DNA of 64,000 nucleotides from CAZNOG01 sp964574635 (GCA_964574635.1 CAZNOG010000001.1:248001-312000), one strand, 5' to 3'. Positions 48,841 through 58,164 are shown, counted from the first letter of the stretch. Numbers and translations: made by a program. Notes: generated by a model not told the origin, from the sequence alone.

Positions 48841-49818
48841 TTATTTGTTTTGGTTGATTACAAGTTTCACGAAATGGGTTTTATTGGAGGAGCTGACTCT
48901 CAGGATGTAATATCCTGCCGCATACTGGTCAATGGGGATGGTCAGCAAATGCCCGTTGGGCTTATCCATAAAAAGTACCCGTTGCCCCAAATAGTTGAAC
49001 ATTTCAATAGAACTTATGGGAAAATCCGATTTTACATTCAAAAAATTGTTTGCGGGGTTGGGGTAGCAAATTATCCCTGTGGTTTTGATGTTTTCCTGAA
49101 CAGAAACAATGCCCTGCCACGTTTCATTGTACAGCGAGTCGGTGGTAACACATACGTCATCCACACAATAATATGCCCGTTGCTGTGCAACGGTAAAAGG
49201 CAGGTTTAAGGTATCGGTGTAGACGTCATCGTAAAAATTACCAATTACCATATAGGTATATGCCGAGTCCGCCACGAAAGAACCGGATACTTTTACCCAA
49301 CCAGTATCCGAAATAATTGAGTTTTCGTTGATATGAGAGTAATTCAGATTTGGAAATTCCGTCCATAAATCATAGTAGGAATAGGTTGTAAATAGAGCTC
49401 CTATATTGTTGGTGGCTATATTGCAAATGGAAGGTACATAAGCCATAGAAACAAAGTATGACACAAAATACGTTTCACCGATAGTTAAGGGAGATGTGAG
49501 CTCTATGCCTATATGTTCCCTACCGAAATCGGGGGTGGTTATTCCATAGTTGATAAAGCCTGCATAAGCCTCACCGGTATGTGGTTCCTTGCTTATTACC
49601 AGGTCGGCTTCAATTATCGGGTTGCAGCTGTGCATATAATCCGGCGAGCCTTTGAAAATGGACCAGTATTCACAGGCTGCATCAATATCTCCATAGAATT
49701 GCGGGCAAGAAATTGTATCTTCAAAACTCGGATTCGGCACGAGATTTTGTGCTTTCGAGACCTGGGTCAGCGCTGCCAACAGGCACGTCAGGGCTAAGAG
49801 TTTGGTTAAAGTAGGCAT
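48841..49818 (-). CDS. T9SS type A sorting domain protein, cassette copy 1
   Basis: A 325-residue secreted protein with the same layout as the copy at 47449-48423: signal peptide ending 'TQVSKAQ', 'NLVPNPSFEDTISCP', a beta-rich domain with matched landmarks ('GSPDYMHSCNP', 'ATNNIGALFTTYSYY', 'VSGSFVADSAYTYMVIGNFYDD', 'YYCVDDVCVTTDS'), then the sorting domain from 'IICYPNPANNFLNVKS' to 'AAGYYILRVSSSNKTHFVKLVINQ'. Landmarks align with copy 2 but overall identity in the mature region is low by eye. A TATTTTTC -7-like element is at 49853-49860, 34 bases upstream. The A+T-rich composition matches copy 2. Function of the central domain is unknown. Confidence 0.82.
   Translation of the reverse strand: MPTLTKLLALTCLLAALTQVSKAQNLVPNPSFEDTISCPQFYGDIDAACEYWSIFKGSPDYMHSCNPIIEADLVISKEPHTGEAYAGFINYGITTPDFGREHIGIELTSPLTIGETYFVSYFVSMAYVPSICNIATNNIGALFTTYSYYDLWTEFPNLNYSHINENSIISDTGWVKVSGSFVADSAYTYMVIGNFYDDVYTDTLNLPFTVAQQRAYYCVDDVCVTTDSLYNETWQGIVSVQENIKTTGIICYPNPANNFLNVKSDFPISSIEMFNYLGQRVLFMDKPNGHLLTIPIDQYAAGYYILRVSSSNKTHFVKLVINQNK
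49721..49818. repeat. direct repeat, copy B (5' end of cassette gene)
   Basis: Partner of the repeat at 48326-48422: 52 identical bases at 49748-49799 and 20 at 49721-49740, covering the signal peptide and first mature codons of the other cassette gene. Confidence 0.85.
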
Positions 49819-49860
49819 TGCTTAAAACTTTATTAATCGTTAAAAGTAACCGGAAAAATA

Positions 49861-50236
49861 AAAAATGTTCCTCATGCTTCTTCATTCGAAGGCAGACATT
49901 GGAATGCCGATCGGAAGTGAAAAACGGATGGTTCGTGCATTGGCCGTAATATTTGTACAAGAGCATGACATTCCATGAAGTTTGGCGGTAAAATTTGAAG
50001 AAATATATTCACCGATGAATATCGGTTGTGACTTTCGGTAAGCTTTCACCGGTACAATACCGTAATTGCCTCACAATCTACTGACATCATTGATCTTAAA
50101 ATTTCGAAGGGATGGGAGCAGCATAAATAATCAGGATAATGAAAAAGAAAATATGACCCTTAAAATTATCCGGGAAATCGCACTTTTCGGTGCATTTATT
50201 TGAGTGCGATTGGCCTTTTTCGGCATTAGCGGCTCT
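49861..50236. other. A+T-rich intergenic region, no gene seen
   Basis: About 375 bases between two minus-strand cargo genes. It contains an imperfect long-loop inverted repeat (AATCGCAC at 50176-50183 with GTGCGATT at 50204-50211) that could help end transcription from the gene at 50237-52213, but no clean T-run follows on that strand. Short open frames have no supporting signal. Confidence 0.4.
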
Positions 50237-52213
50237 TTACATTTTCACGAACTTCAAACTCTGCACACCGTCGCTCGACTCGATTTTGATTAAATAAATT
50301 CCGGGTTTCCATTCCGAAGTATTGATGCGAAGCGTTTCGGCGTCCCAGTCGGGTATTTTCAGGATGGCCTGCCCGGTGATGTTGAAAACCGTTACCGGGC
50401 CGGGGTTTGCCTTTGGTGTGGGCTCGATGTGCAGAACGTTTGAAACGGGATTGGGGTACAGCCGATAAGCTTCCCGTTTTAGCTGCGGTGTTTCTGTCCC
50501 GATCAGGAAATCGGGCAAGGAATACATGGCGAGAAAGCCTACCCCGGGCGAATACGTCACTTCCTCCGCGACTCCTTCCGGATCCAAACTCGTGGTGGTG
50601 TTGGCGGCAATTTTCCCGTCTATCAAAAGCGTATCTTCATTGATTGCCCGGATGTTGAGAATGGATACCCCATTGACGGAAGTGGATGGGGCTGAATAGG
50701 AGAAAAGCGTATGATTTTGGATGTCAAGATTTTGGTCGAGCCAAAGCACGTAGATTCCCCGACCCTCGGGAAGATCGATGCCGGTGGAATCGGGATCGTC
50801 GTTCGTGGAATACTTCAATACGTGGATCGTGGTGTCCGACAAGGCGGTATATGGGTGTGGCCAAGCCAATTTTCCATTCACTTCAAATAGCTTCGACTCT
50901 TGATAGAACACACCCAAGTTGTCATGGTGCCAAGGATCCGGATGTCCGTAGGGAACGGACAATTTTGAAAGCAGTTCGCCCGAGGCATCCAATCGAATGA
51001 CCTCTCGAGCACTTTTGGCGATAAATTGGGTTGGCATCGGATATGGACCCATCTCGAACCATTCGGGTTTGTAATACACGGTCGGATCGCTGAAGTGATC
51101 GTCGAAATATAAGCCCGCTTCGGGGTCGCTTATTCCGAACCTGTACACCATCGCGACATATACATCCGAATTCAATTCTACGATGGGGCTCACGTCGTAA
51201 TTCGTTGAGAAGGGATTTTGTGATTCGGGAGCCCCGACGTCGTAAAGCGCGGTGATGGGTGTAGCCCAAACGTGGTCGCCGGTGTTTGTTTCCTTGATCA
51301 AGATTATTTCGTTAAACCCCTCTTGGTCTGAAGTCGATTCCCAAACGGTCCCGTCGGGACTTATTTTCGGGTTTTGCCCGCTCACCAAACCCAAACGGTA
51401 CAGGTGTTCCCCATCGGATGAAGCGTCTACCCGAACATTCAGTGCCGTGCCTGTTTCCGAAACCAATGGGGTGGCGATGTAGGTGCCGTTGTCGGGGTTG
51501 AATTTTACCCAAACAGTCCCCCATTTTTCGTCATCGCCCAATGAAAATTCCTCGTCCATGTTGAGGGTGAGGTAGTCGAAAATATTCAATACCGCGGCTA
51601 TCGTCCCATCCCCGAGCCAAGCCATCGATGTGCCGACGGGGGATAACAGAAAGCCACCGAAATTTTGTTCTGCATTGTCATGGGGACTATGGGCGCCGGC
51701 AAACTCGCTGCTGATGGGTGGACAAATACAGTTGAACGGCATGGACAACTGGTTTTCTTCGGCGCGGTATTCAAGTAGATATACGTGGCCGATGGACTCG
51801 GGATAGTCGTTTTCCAATTCGGGATTGCTCGTAAACGGACCGAACCCGAAGCCCACATATTTATCGGAATACAAGAAGTGTCTCCCGGCATCGTGTTTCA
51901 GCGCGGACATCGTTCCAAAACCGAAATAAAATGGGGCTATTTCCACATGGCCTACGGGCGCAAGATTTTCGTCGTATATCACTTGGAAATATCCGTTGTT
52001 CAATGTGGAATTCAGTGCATAAGGTGCACCGGTGGGCAGCAGTGAGGCATCGGTGGCGGCGGGGGGATGAATTCTCAGATAGGTACCGCTTCCGTCGGGA
52101 AAAAATTGCGAAAATCCGGCCAAGTCGGTTTGCAAATAAACCAATTGCGTGTTTTGGCCCGCTCCGTGCACCGAAATGCACATCGCGAGAAGGAAGGGAA
52201 GTACGAATTTCAT
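50237..52213 (-). CDS. T9SS type A sorting domain protein, probable beta-propeller
   Basis: A 658-residue secreted protein with signal peptide ('LLAMCISVHGAGQ', about residue 20). The mature part (about 25-560) is strand-rich with repeated aromatic/Gly patterns ('HFLYSDKYVGFGFGPF', 'GTSMAWLGDGTIAAVLNIFDYL', 'NPKISPDGTVWESTSDQ'), suggesting a propeller-like fold, though no family is recognised. The C-terminus is a type A sorting domain, 'YRLYPNPVSNVLHIEP' to 'KPGIYLIKIESSDGVQSLKFVKM'. It starts 1 base after the stop of the small secreted gene at 52215-52589, so they are co-transcribed. Composition is nearer the window average than that of the cassette genes. Confidence 0.8.
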   Translation of the reverse strand: MKFVLPFLLAMCISVHGAGQNTQLVYLQTDLAGFSQFFPDGSGTYLRIHPPAATDASLLPTGAPYALNSTLNNGYFQVIYDENLAPVGHVEIAPFYFGFGTMSALKHDAGRHFLYSDKYVGFGFGPFTSNPELENDYPESIGHVYLLEYRAEENQLSMPFNCICPPISSEFAGAHSPHDNAEQNFGGFLLSPVGTSMAWLGDGTIAAVLNIFDYLTLNMDEEFSLGDDEKWGTVWVKFNPDNGTYIATPLVSETGTALNVRVDASSDGEHLYRLGLVSGQNPKISPDGTVWESTSDQEGFNEIILIKETNTGDHVWATPITALYDVGAPESQNPFSTNYDVSPIVELNSDVYVAMVYRFGISDPEAGLYFDDHFSDPTVYYKPEWFEMGPYPMPTQFIAKSAREVIRLDASGELLSKLSVPYGHPDPWHHDNLGVFYQESKLFEVNGKLAWPHPYTALSDTTIHVLKYSTNDDPDSTGIDLPEGRGIYVLWLDQNLDIQNHTLFSYSAPSTSVNGVSILNIRAINEDTLLIDGKIAANTTTSLDPEGVAEEVTYSPGVGFLAMYSLPDFLIGTETPQLKREAYRLYPNPVSNVLHIEPTPKANPGPVTVFNITGQAILKIPDWDAETLRINTSEWKPGIYLIKIESSDGVQSLKFVKM

Positions 52214-52214
52214 G

Positions 52215-52589
52215 TCAGTAAATATTGCAAACTACGTAGGAACCTAGTTGGTGCCAATCGTAGTCGGATGAATAACATCCGTTCGGAGGTAGACTCGTTG
52301 TCGGACTCCGGAAAGTAATAAGCAAGCTTGTTGCGACAACGGTAGTTGGGCCGGGAAGAACCATTTTGACGTAGCACGGCGTTTCACCCGTGGGACACGA
52401 GTTTTGCCAATCACCGTCGGGTGGCAAGGTTTGGGAGGCAGAGGCTCCGCCCGTACAATAAGCATACACTTGACTTGTACAGTTGGTTTTGTTCAAGATG
52501 ATATAATCTTCGTTTTGCGCATACAGATTGAGGGAAACTGAAATCATCAACACGGCGAGGACGGAGCGGAGAAATGTGGGAATAGTCAC
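52215..52589 (-). CDS. small secreted hypothetical protein
   Basis: A 124-residue protein with a signal peptide ('LAVLMISVSLNLYAQ', cleaved at about residue 25) and six Cys in the mature part (within 'NKTNCTSQVYAYCTGG', 'NSCPTGETPCYV', 'NGCYSSDYD' and 'YVVCNIY'), likely paired as disulfides. There is no sorting domain, so it probably stays in the periplasm or is exported another way. It directly precedes the T9SS cargo gene at 50237-52213 with a 1-base gap, hinting at a helper or partner role, but I do not recognise the family. A TATATTTA -7-like element is at 52609-52616, 19 bases upstream. Confidence 0.65.
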   Translation of the reverse strand: MTIPTFLRSVLAVLMISVSLNLYAQNEDYIILNKTNCTSQVYAYCTGGASASQTLPPDGDWQNSCPTGETPCYVKMVLPGPTTVVATSLLITFRSPTTSLPPNGCYSSDYDWHQLGSYVVCNIY

Positions 52590-52795
52590 GATTTCAATTG
52601 CTTTGGCATAAATATAATGTAAATTTTTTAAACGGCCTCATCGCCGGACACCGCGCATGCGGGGAAGGATTTTCCTCGGACATCTATAGCGAATACCCGG
52701 CACTCCGTTCCCCTGCACAAAGTTTGGCGGCTTCCTTTTTTTCTGAGTTCCTTTGCACCGATGGGCCACGCATTTGACCCGAAAGGCGATTTCCA

Positions 52796-54067
52796 ATGAG
52801 GCAATTGAAAATAAGCACGGCGTTACCCTATGAAAAACTGCTCGAATTCAGCCGTTCTCAAGCGTGGTTTGCCTTTATTATTACCGACCCGGATAACTTC
52901 GTGGCGGGATTCGGATCCAAACGCAATCTGGTGTTACGTGAGCCGAAGGGTGCGTTCCAAAGTGTGAGCGAATTCTTGTCCGGTGCCCAAAGCAGGGTGG
53001 CGGGATACCTGGGTTACGACCTAAAAAACGACATCGAGAATCTGCATTCGGAATTGCCCGATTTTCTCGATTTGCCCGAAGCTTGCCTCTTTGAACCGGA
53101 GGTTTGGGTTTGCGCTTCCGGAAATGAAGTGACTCTGACCGGAGACCCCGAGTGGGTTGATCGTCTGGAAAATCACTTGAAACGCGAAAACGGGTTTGAG
53201 AAGCGTAAAGCATCCCCCCTCGACGTGAGGTGTACCACGAACAAAAACGCGTACATCGAAAGCGCGGAGAAACTTTTGGCACACATCAAACGCGGGAACA
53301 TATACGAGGTGAATTACTGCGTGCAGTTCACAGCCCATTCACCTATTTTCGATCCCCAATCGCGGTTCGAGGATTTGCGTCAACGCACCGCAGCGCCCTT
53401 TTCGGTATTTGCCCGCCTTTCCGATCGCTACATCCTCTGCGCCTCGCCCGAGCGCTTTTTGCGGCACATCAACGGAAAGCTGATTTCCCAACCCATCAAG
53501 GGAACCATTCGCAGGGATGGCAACCCCGATGTCGACCGCAGATTGCGGGAGCAATTGCGCCACGACCCCAAGGAGATTTCCGAGAATGTGATGATCGTGG
53601 ATTTGGTACGCAACGACCTTTCGCGCGTAGCCGCCGGGGGTACGGTGAAGGTGGATGAACTCTGCGGCATTTACCCCTTCAAAACGGTGTACCACATGAT
53701 ATCTACCGTGGGCGCCGAACTCGATGGGCAATATCGCCCTTTGGATGCCATTCGCGCCTGTTTTCCCGCCGGTTCTATGACGGGCGCGCCGAAAATCCGT
53801 GCCATGGAGCTTATCGAAGAGTTGGAGAATTTCAAAAGAGGCCCCTATGCGGGGAATTTTGGGTACTTTGAGCCCAATGGAAATTTCGACCTCAACGTGG
53901 TGATCCGAACCTTGATATACAACCCGCACACGCATCGTATCGGGTTTTCGGTGGGGAGCGCCCTCACCATAGGTTCCCATCCGGAACGCGAATTCGACGA
54001 GTGCATGCTCAAAGCCGAAGCATTGATAAGCGCATTGCATGGAAGCTTGGAAGACCGAACCGATTGA
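52796..54067 (+). CDS. pabB: aminodeoxychorismate synthase component I (PabB-like)
   Basis: A 423-residue chorismate-utilising enzyme. The C-terminal chorismate-binding domain carries 'PIKGTIRRDGNPDVDRRL' (the PIKGT Lys marks PabB; TrpE has PIAGT), 'ENVMIVDLVRNDLSRVAAGGTVKV', 'VYHMISTVGAEL', 'FPAGSMTGAPKIRAMELIEELE' and 'GPYAGNFGYFE'. With a PabA glutaminase it makes 4-amino-4-deoxychorismate for folate; pabA and pabC are not adjacent. A TTCCTTTG -7-like element lies at 52748-52755. The last 29 bases overlap the tilS start, so the two are translationally linked, a gene pair common in Bacteroidota. Confidence 0.9.
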   Translation: MRQLKISTALPYEKLLEFSRSQAWFAFIITDPDNFVAGFGSKRNLVLREPKGAFQSVSEFLSGAQSRVAGYLGYDLKNDIENLHSELPDFLDLPEACLFEPEVWVCASGNEVTLTGDPEWVDRLENHLKRENGFEKRKASPLDVRCTTNKNAYIESAEKLLAHIKRGNIYEVNYCVQFTAHSPIFDPQSRFEDLRQRTAAPFSVFARLSDRYILCASPERFLRHINGKLISQPIKGTIRRDGNPDVDRRLREQLRHDPKEISENVMIVDLVRNDLSRVAAGGTVKVDELCGIYPFKTVYHMISTVGAELDGQYRPLDAIRACFPAGSMTGAPKIRAMELIEELENFKRGPYAGNFGYFEPNGNFDLNVVIRTLIYNPHTHRIGFSVGSALTIGSHPEREFDECMLKAEALISALHGSLEDRTD

Positions 54068-55367
54068 AGAATTCGCCCGTGCGCTGCGTGCGCTGGGTGC
54101 CGAAGAACACGATCGTTTTTTGGTGGCCGTAAGCGGAGGAGTGGACTCCATGGTGCTGCTCGATATGACGCGCCGTGCCGGCCTGAACATCAGTGCGGCA
54201 CACGTCAATTACGGCTTGCGGGGCGAAGACAGCCTCGCCGACGCCGATCTTGTGACGGATTATTGCCGCGCCCACGGAATAGCCGTCTTCGTAAAAAACA
54301 TCTCCATGGGTGGCCACATGCGCGGCAGCGGCGTACAAACCCGCGCCCGAAAAGAGAGATATGCCTGGTTTGAATCCCTGATTCAGTCGGAAAACCTCGA
54401 TTTCGTATTGACCGCCCACCACGCCGACGATCGATTGGAAACGGTTTTCATTAACATGCTGCGGGGTGGGGGAGTACGGGGCCTAAAGTCCATACCCGAA
54501 CGCAGGGGGAATGTGCTGCGACCCTTACTGCGCTTCCACAAATCCGCGCTCGAATCGTACGCCCGCTCACGGAAGGTGCCTTGGCGCGAAGACGAGACCA
54601 ACCGGGGCGACGACTACCTCCGCAACAAAGTGCGTCACCACGTCATCCCCCCGTTGACCGAACTGGGCGCCCGGGCGGTGGAAAACTTGATCAAGAGCGT
54701 GGATTACATCGGCGAGGCCCACGCGTATTTCGAGCGGCAAGCCGACAAGTTCATCGCCGAGACACCTTGGTCGGAGGGCGTTGGCAAAATTTGTGATCGG
54801 CGTTGGGATTACCTTTTCGCACACCCTCCCTTGCCGCACTACGTGTTCGCCAAATGGGGATTTCCCGCCGATGCCCTCCCCGAAATCCAAAAGTTGCGGA
54901 CGGCGCAGAGTGGTAAGAAGGTTTTTGGGGGTGAGGGCTCATTGTATCGCGATCGCGGCCAAACGCTCGTCTCTCATTTTTCGCAAGATGGTCCCGTAGA
55001 GGCGAAATTGACCGAACCGGAAGGGCGAATTTTCCGCCCAGTCCTCTTGGATTGGAAACCCGTGGAAATGCCTCGCGATCTGTTGAAAACACCCCGGGAC
55101 ACCGCGTATCTCGACGCCGATGCACTGCAATGGCCCCTCACCGTAAGGCGGTGGCGCCGTGGCGACCGGTTCTCCCCACTCGGCATGCAAGGCTCCAAGA
55201 AAATCAGCGACTTCCTGATCGACGCCAAGGTGCCGCTTCCGGAAAAAGACGCGGTTTTCGTCCTCGAGTCCAACGGAAACGTGTGCTGGGTCATCGGCCA
55301 CCGCATTGACCGCCGGTATGCCATAGGCCCAAACACCCGCAAGGTCATTCGCTTCGCCCTTCGATAA
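54039..55367 (+). CDS. tilS: tRNA(Ile)-lysidine synthase TilS
   Basis: A 442-residue N-type ATP pyrophosphatase that modifies C34 of tRNA-Ile(CAU) to lysidine, making it read AUA. Seen: the PP-loop 'VAVSGGVDSMVLL' (about residues 29-41), 'AAHVNYGLRGEDSLADADLV' near 55, 'TAHHADDRLETVFINMLRGGGVRGL' near 125, 'RPLLRF', and a C-terminal domain with 'VRRWRRGDRFSPLGMQGSKKISDFLIDAKVPL', typical of TilS_C. The length is normal. The ATG lies 29 bases inside the end of pabB. Confidence 0.95.
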   Translation: MEAWKTEPIEEFARALRALGAEEHDRFLVAVSGGVDSMVLLDMTRRAGLNISAAHVNYGLRGEDSLADADLVTDYCRAHGIAVFVKNISMGGHMRGSGVQTRARKERYAWFESLIQSENLDFVLTAHHADDRLETVFINMLRGGGVRGLKSIPERRGNVLRPLLRFHKSALESYARSRKVPWREDETNRGDDYLRNKVRHHVIPPLTELGARAVENLIKSVDYIGEAHAYFERQADKFIAETPWSEGVGKICDRRWDYLFAHPPLPHYVFAKWGFPADALPEIQKLRTAQSGKKVFGGEGSLYRDRGQTLVSHFSQDGPVEAKLTEPEGRIFRPVLLDWKPVEMPRDLLKTPRDTAYLDADALQWPLTVRRWRRGDRFSPLGMQGSKKISDFLIDAKVPLPEKDAVFVLESNGNVCWVIGHRIDRRYAIGPNTRKVIRFALR

Positions 55368-55573
55368 GGCGGCCGCCCGGTCCGGGATCCTCGACGGGGC
55401 GGAAACATTGGCCTGCTCCGCGTGCCGCGGGAAACGTTCCTCCCTTTCATTGCGGCGGTGCGCGGATTTTCGGCTGCACGCGATTTTCGATTTGCAGCCG
55501 GTCGGGAAAATCCATGGTTTGGCTTTCCATGAGTGCCGCGGGAGGGGGAGGTGATAAAGCCTTGTGAATTGGT

Positions 55574-55581
55574 TATTTTTG
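55574..55581 (+). promoter_or_regulatory. -7 promoter element TATTTTTG
   Basis: Perfect TAnnTTTG match before the DsbD gene: 25 bases ahead of the preferred ATG (55607) and 4 bases ahead of the first in-frame ATG (55586). Confidence 0.5.
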
Positions 55582-55606
55582 CAGGATGATTTCGAAGAAG
55601 AACCCC

Positions 55607-58126
55607 ATGTTGAACACCAAGCGATTTCTTTTTGCGGTCATTGCGGTGCTGCTGCCGTGGTATGCGGCGGTTGCACAGATTTACGATCCGGTAGACTGGG
55701 CCTACGACGTGAAAATCCTCGGCGACGATGAAGCCGAGCTCCGTTTCACGGCGGTCATGGAAGGTGATTGGCACATTTACGCTACGGATCTCCCCAAAGA
55801 CGAGGGGCCGGTGCCCACGGCTTTCGATTTCGAAAAAAGCGGCGATTACCGACTCGTGGGTGAATTGAATGCGGGGGAGTACATCACCAAGTACGACCCC
55901 AATTTCATGATGGACCTGAACTTCTACGAAGGCAAGGCGGTCTTCACCCAAAAGATCAAACGCCTGTCGACCTCGGATTTTTCCGTGGAGGGCGAGTTGA
56001 CGTACATGGTGTGCAACGATGAAATGTGTCTTCCTCCGGAATACCTTCCCTTTGCTTTGGAGGTCACCGGCGCACAAACGCCCCCGCAGTCTCCCGGCGG
56101 AGGATCGTCGGGGGCCGGCGGCATGATTCAGGGCGGGTCGGTTTCCATGGGCATGCAAGCCGAGGGCGACGCATCGGGTATTCTCACCCCGATAAAATGG
56201 ACCTTCGAGGTGGAGGACGAAAACGACACGTCGGCCGTGCTCGTCGCCACCGCCGATCTCGACGAGGGATGGCATTTGTATTCCCAGCATTTGGAAAGCG
56301 ACATGGGGCCCATCGCTACCGAGTTTGTTTTCACGCCGAACGAAGCCTACTCACTCGTCGGTGAAACCGTCGAAGGCGAGGCGGAAGTCGTGTACGACCC
56401 CAATTTCGACATGGATTTGGGGATGTTTTCCGGCACACCCCGGTTTCGTCAAACCGTCGTCAAACACTCGGACATCCCCTTCAAGGTATCGGGATACGTC
56501 ACGTTTATGGTTTGCGACGACAAGCAGTGCCTGCCTCCCGAAGATTTGGATTTCAGCTTTTCGCTGGATGCGGGAAGCGGTACTCCCGTCGTGACGTCAG
56601 ACCCACAAAAACCCACCACCGGCACATCCGAAGTAGACCGCGGCAAGATCGAAGAGACCGCCAAAAAGGACGAGAGCCGATCCAACTGGGTGATCTTTAT
56701 CATTTCTTTCCTCAGTGGTTTCGCCGCGCTGCTCACTCCATGCGTCTTTCCCATGATCCCCATGACGGTGAGCTTCTTCACCAAACAGAGCAAGTCCAAG
56801 GCCGAAGGCGTGAAGAACGCGGTGATTTATGGCCTGAGCATCATCATCATTTACGTGGTGTTGGGGGTGGGTGTCACGGCGGCGTTCGGGGCGTCCATCT
56901 TGTCGGAGATGTCGACCGACCCCTGGTTTAACTTGGCGTTTTTCGCGCTGCTCATCGTTTTCGCCATTTCGTTCTTGGGAGCGTTTGAAATCACCTTGCC
57001 GAGCTCGTGGATCAACAAGGCCGACGCGCGCGCCGACCGCGGTGGACTCATCGGTATATTTTTCATGGCATTTACCTTGGCTTTGGTTTCCTTTTCCTGC
57101 ACCGGTCCCATCGTGGGCACGTTGATCGTGGAAGCCGCTTCGAAGGGGGGGAGCGCACCGGCCATCGGGATGCTCGGTTTTTCATTGGCCATTGCACTGC
57201 CGTTCGGATTGTTCGCCGCTTTTCCGGGATGGCTGAATACCTTGCCCAAATCGGGCGGATGGCTCAATTCGGTAAAGGTCGTCCTGGGATTCTTGGAACT
57301 CGCACTGGCTTTCAAATTTTTGTCCAACGCCGATTTGGTGTTGCAACTGCACCTGCTTGAAAGGGAAATGTTCATCGCCATTTGGATCGTGATTTTCGGC
57401 TTGCTGACCATGTATTTATTGGGAAAACTCAAGCTGCCCAACGACAGCGACTTGAAATACATTCCCGTTTCGCGGCTGTTGTTGGCCACGGTGACGGGTG
57501 TGTTTACGGTGTACATGATTCCGGGGCTGTGGGGTGCACCCCTGAAAATCATCGCGGCCTTTCCCCCGCCGCAACAGTACAGCGAATCTCCCATGGGAGT
57601 GGGTTATTTCGGTGGTGGTGGCGGCTCGGTGTCCACCGCCGAACACGATCCCGACATGCACTTGGGCCCTCAGGGAATTTACGTCTTCCACGACTACGAA
57701 AAGGGTTTGGCACACGCCAAAAAGGTGGGCAAACCACTGTTGGTCGACTTCACCGGCCACGCATGCGTGAATTGCCGCAAGATGGAACAACAGGTATGGT
57801 CCGACCCCGAGATCAAACGCAAACTTTCCGAGGAAGTCGTGCTGATTTCACTCTATGTCGATGAACGCACCGAATTGCCCCCGTCAGAACAAGTCACCGT
57901 AGAACTCACCGGCGGAAGGGAGAAGAAACTCCGCACGGTAGGCAACAAATGGGCGGCGTTCCAAGAGTTGCGATTCGGAGTCAACGCCCAACCTTTTTAT
58001 GTGATTCTGGACCACGACGAAGAGATGCTCGTCGAACCTTCCAATTTTCAGGATTACGGCACCATTAAGTTGTTTGACGACTGGCTCTCAAGGGGACTCC
58101 GGGAGTTTGAAGAAGGGGAGTCTTGA
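55607..58126 (+). CDS. dsbD: thiol:disulfide interchange protein DsbD with duplicated alpha domain
   Basis: An 839-residue protein moving reducing power from cytoplasmic thioredoxin to periplasmic thiols. After the signal peptide ('LLPWYAAVAQ') come two tandem DsbD-alpha-like domains, each with a C-x4-C pair ('MVCNDEMCLPP' and 'MVCDDKQCLPP'); a membrane domain with the two redox Cys ('LLTPCVFPMIPMTVSF' and 'LVSFSCTGPIVGTL'); and a C-terminal thioredoxin-fold domain with 'GHACVNCRKME' (Cys720, Cys723). E. coli DsbD has one alpha domain, so the duplication explains the greater length. Start: ATG 55607 is preferred, since the ATG at 55586 leaves almost no leader after the -7 element; the latter would add seven residues. 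Confidence 0.9.
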   Translation: MLNTKRFLFAVIAVLLPWYAAVAQIYDPVDWAYDVKILGDDEAELRFTAVMEGDWHIYATDLPKDEGPVPTAFDFEKSGDYRLVGELNAGEYITKYDPNFMMDLNFYEGKAVFTQKIKRLSTSDFSVEGELTYMVCNDEMCLPPEYLPFALEVTGAQTPPQSPGGGSSGAGGMIQGGSVSMGMQAEGDASGILTPIKWTFEVEDENDTSAVLVATADLDEGWHLYSQHLESDMGPIATEFVFTPNEAYSLVGETVEGEAEVVYDPNFDMDLGMFSGTPRFRQTVVKHSDIPFKVSGYVTFMVCDDKQCLPPEDLDFSFSLDAGSGTPVVTSDPQKPTTGTSEVDRGKIEETAKKDESRSNWVIFIISFLSGFAALLTPCVFPMIPMTVSFFTKQSKSKAEGVKNAVIYGLSIIIIYVVLGVGVTAAFGASILSEMSTDPWFNLAFFALLIVFAISFLGAFEITLPSSWINKADARADRGGLIGIFFMAFTLALVSFSCTGPIVGTLIVEAASKGGSAPAIGMLGFSLAIALPFGLFAAFPGWLNTLPKSGGWLNSVKVVLGFLELALAFKFLSNADLVLQLHLLEREMFIAIWIVIFGLLTMYLLGKLKLPNDSDLKYIPVSRLLLATVTGVFTVYMIPGLWGAPLKIIAAFPPPQQYSESPMGVGYFGGGGGSVSTAEHDPDMHLGPQGIYVFHDYEKGLAHAKKVGKPLLVDFTGHACVNCRKMEQQVWSDPEIKRKLSEEVVLISLYVDERTELPPSEQVTVELTGGREKKLRTVGNKWAAFQELRFGVNAQPFYVILDHDEEMLVEPSNFQDYGTIKLFDDWLSRGLREFEEGES

Positions 58127-58164
58127 CGGAACACCGTCTTCAGCGCCCATTATTTTACTTTCTT

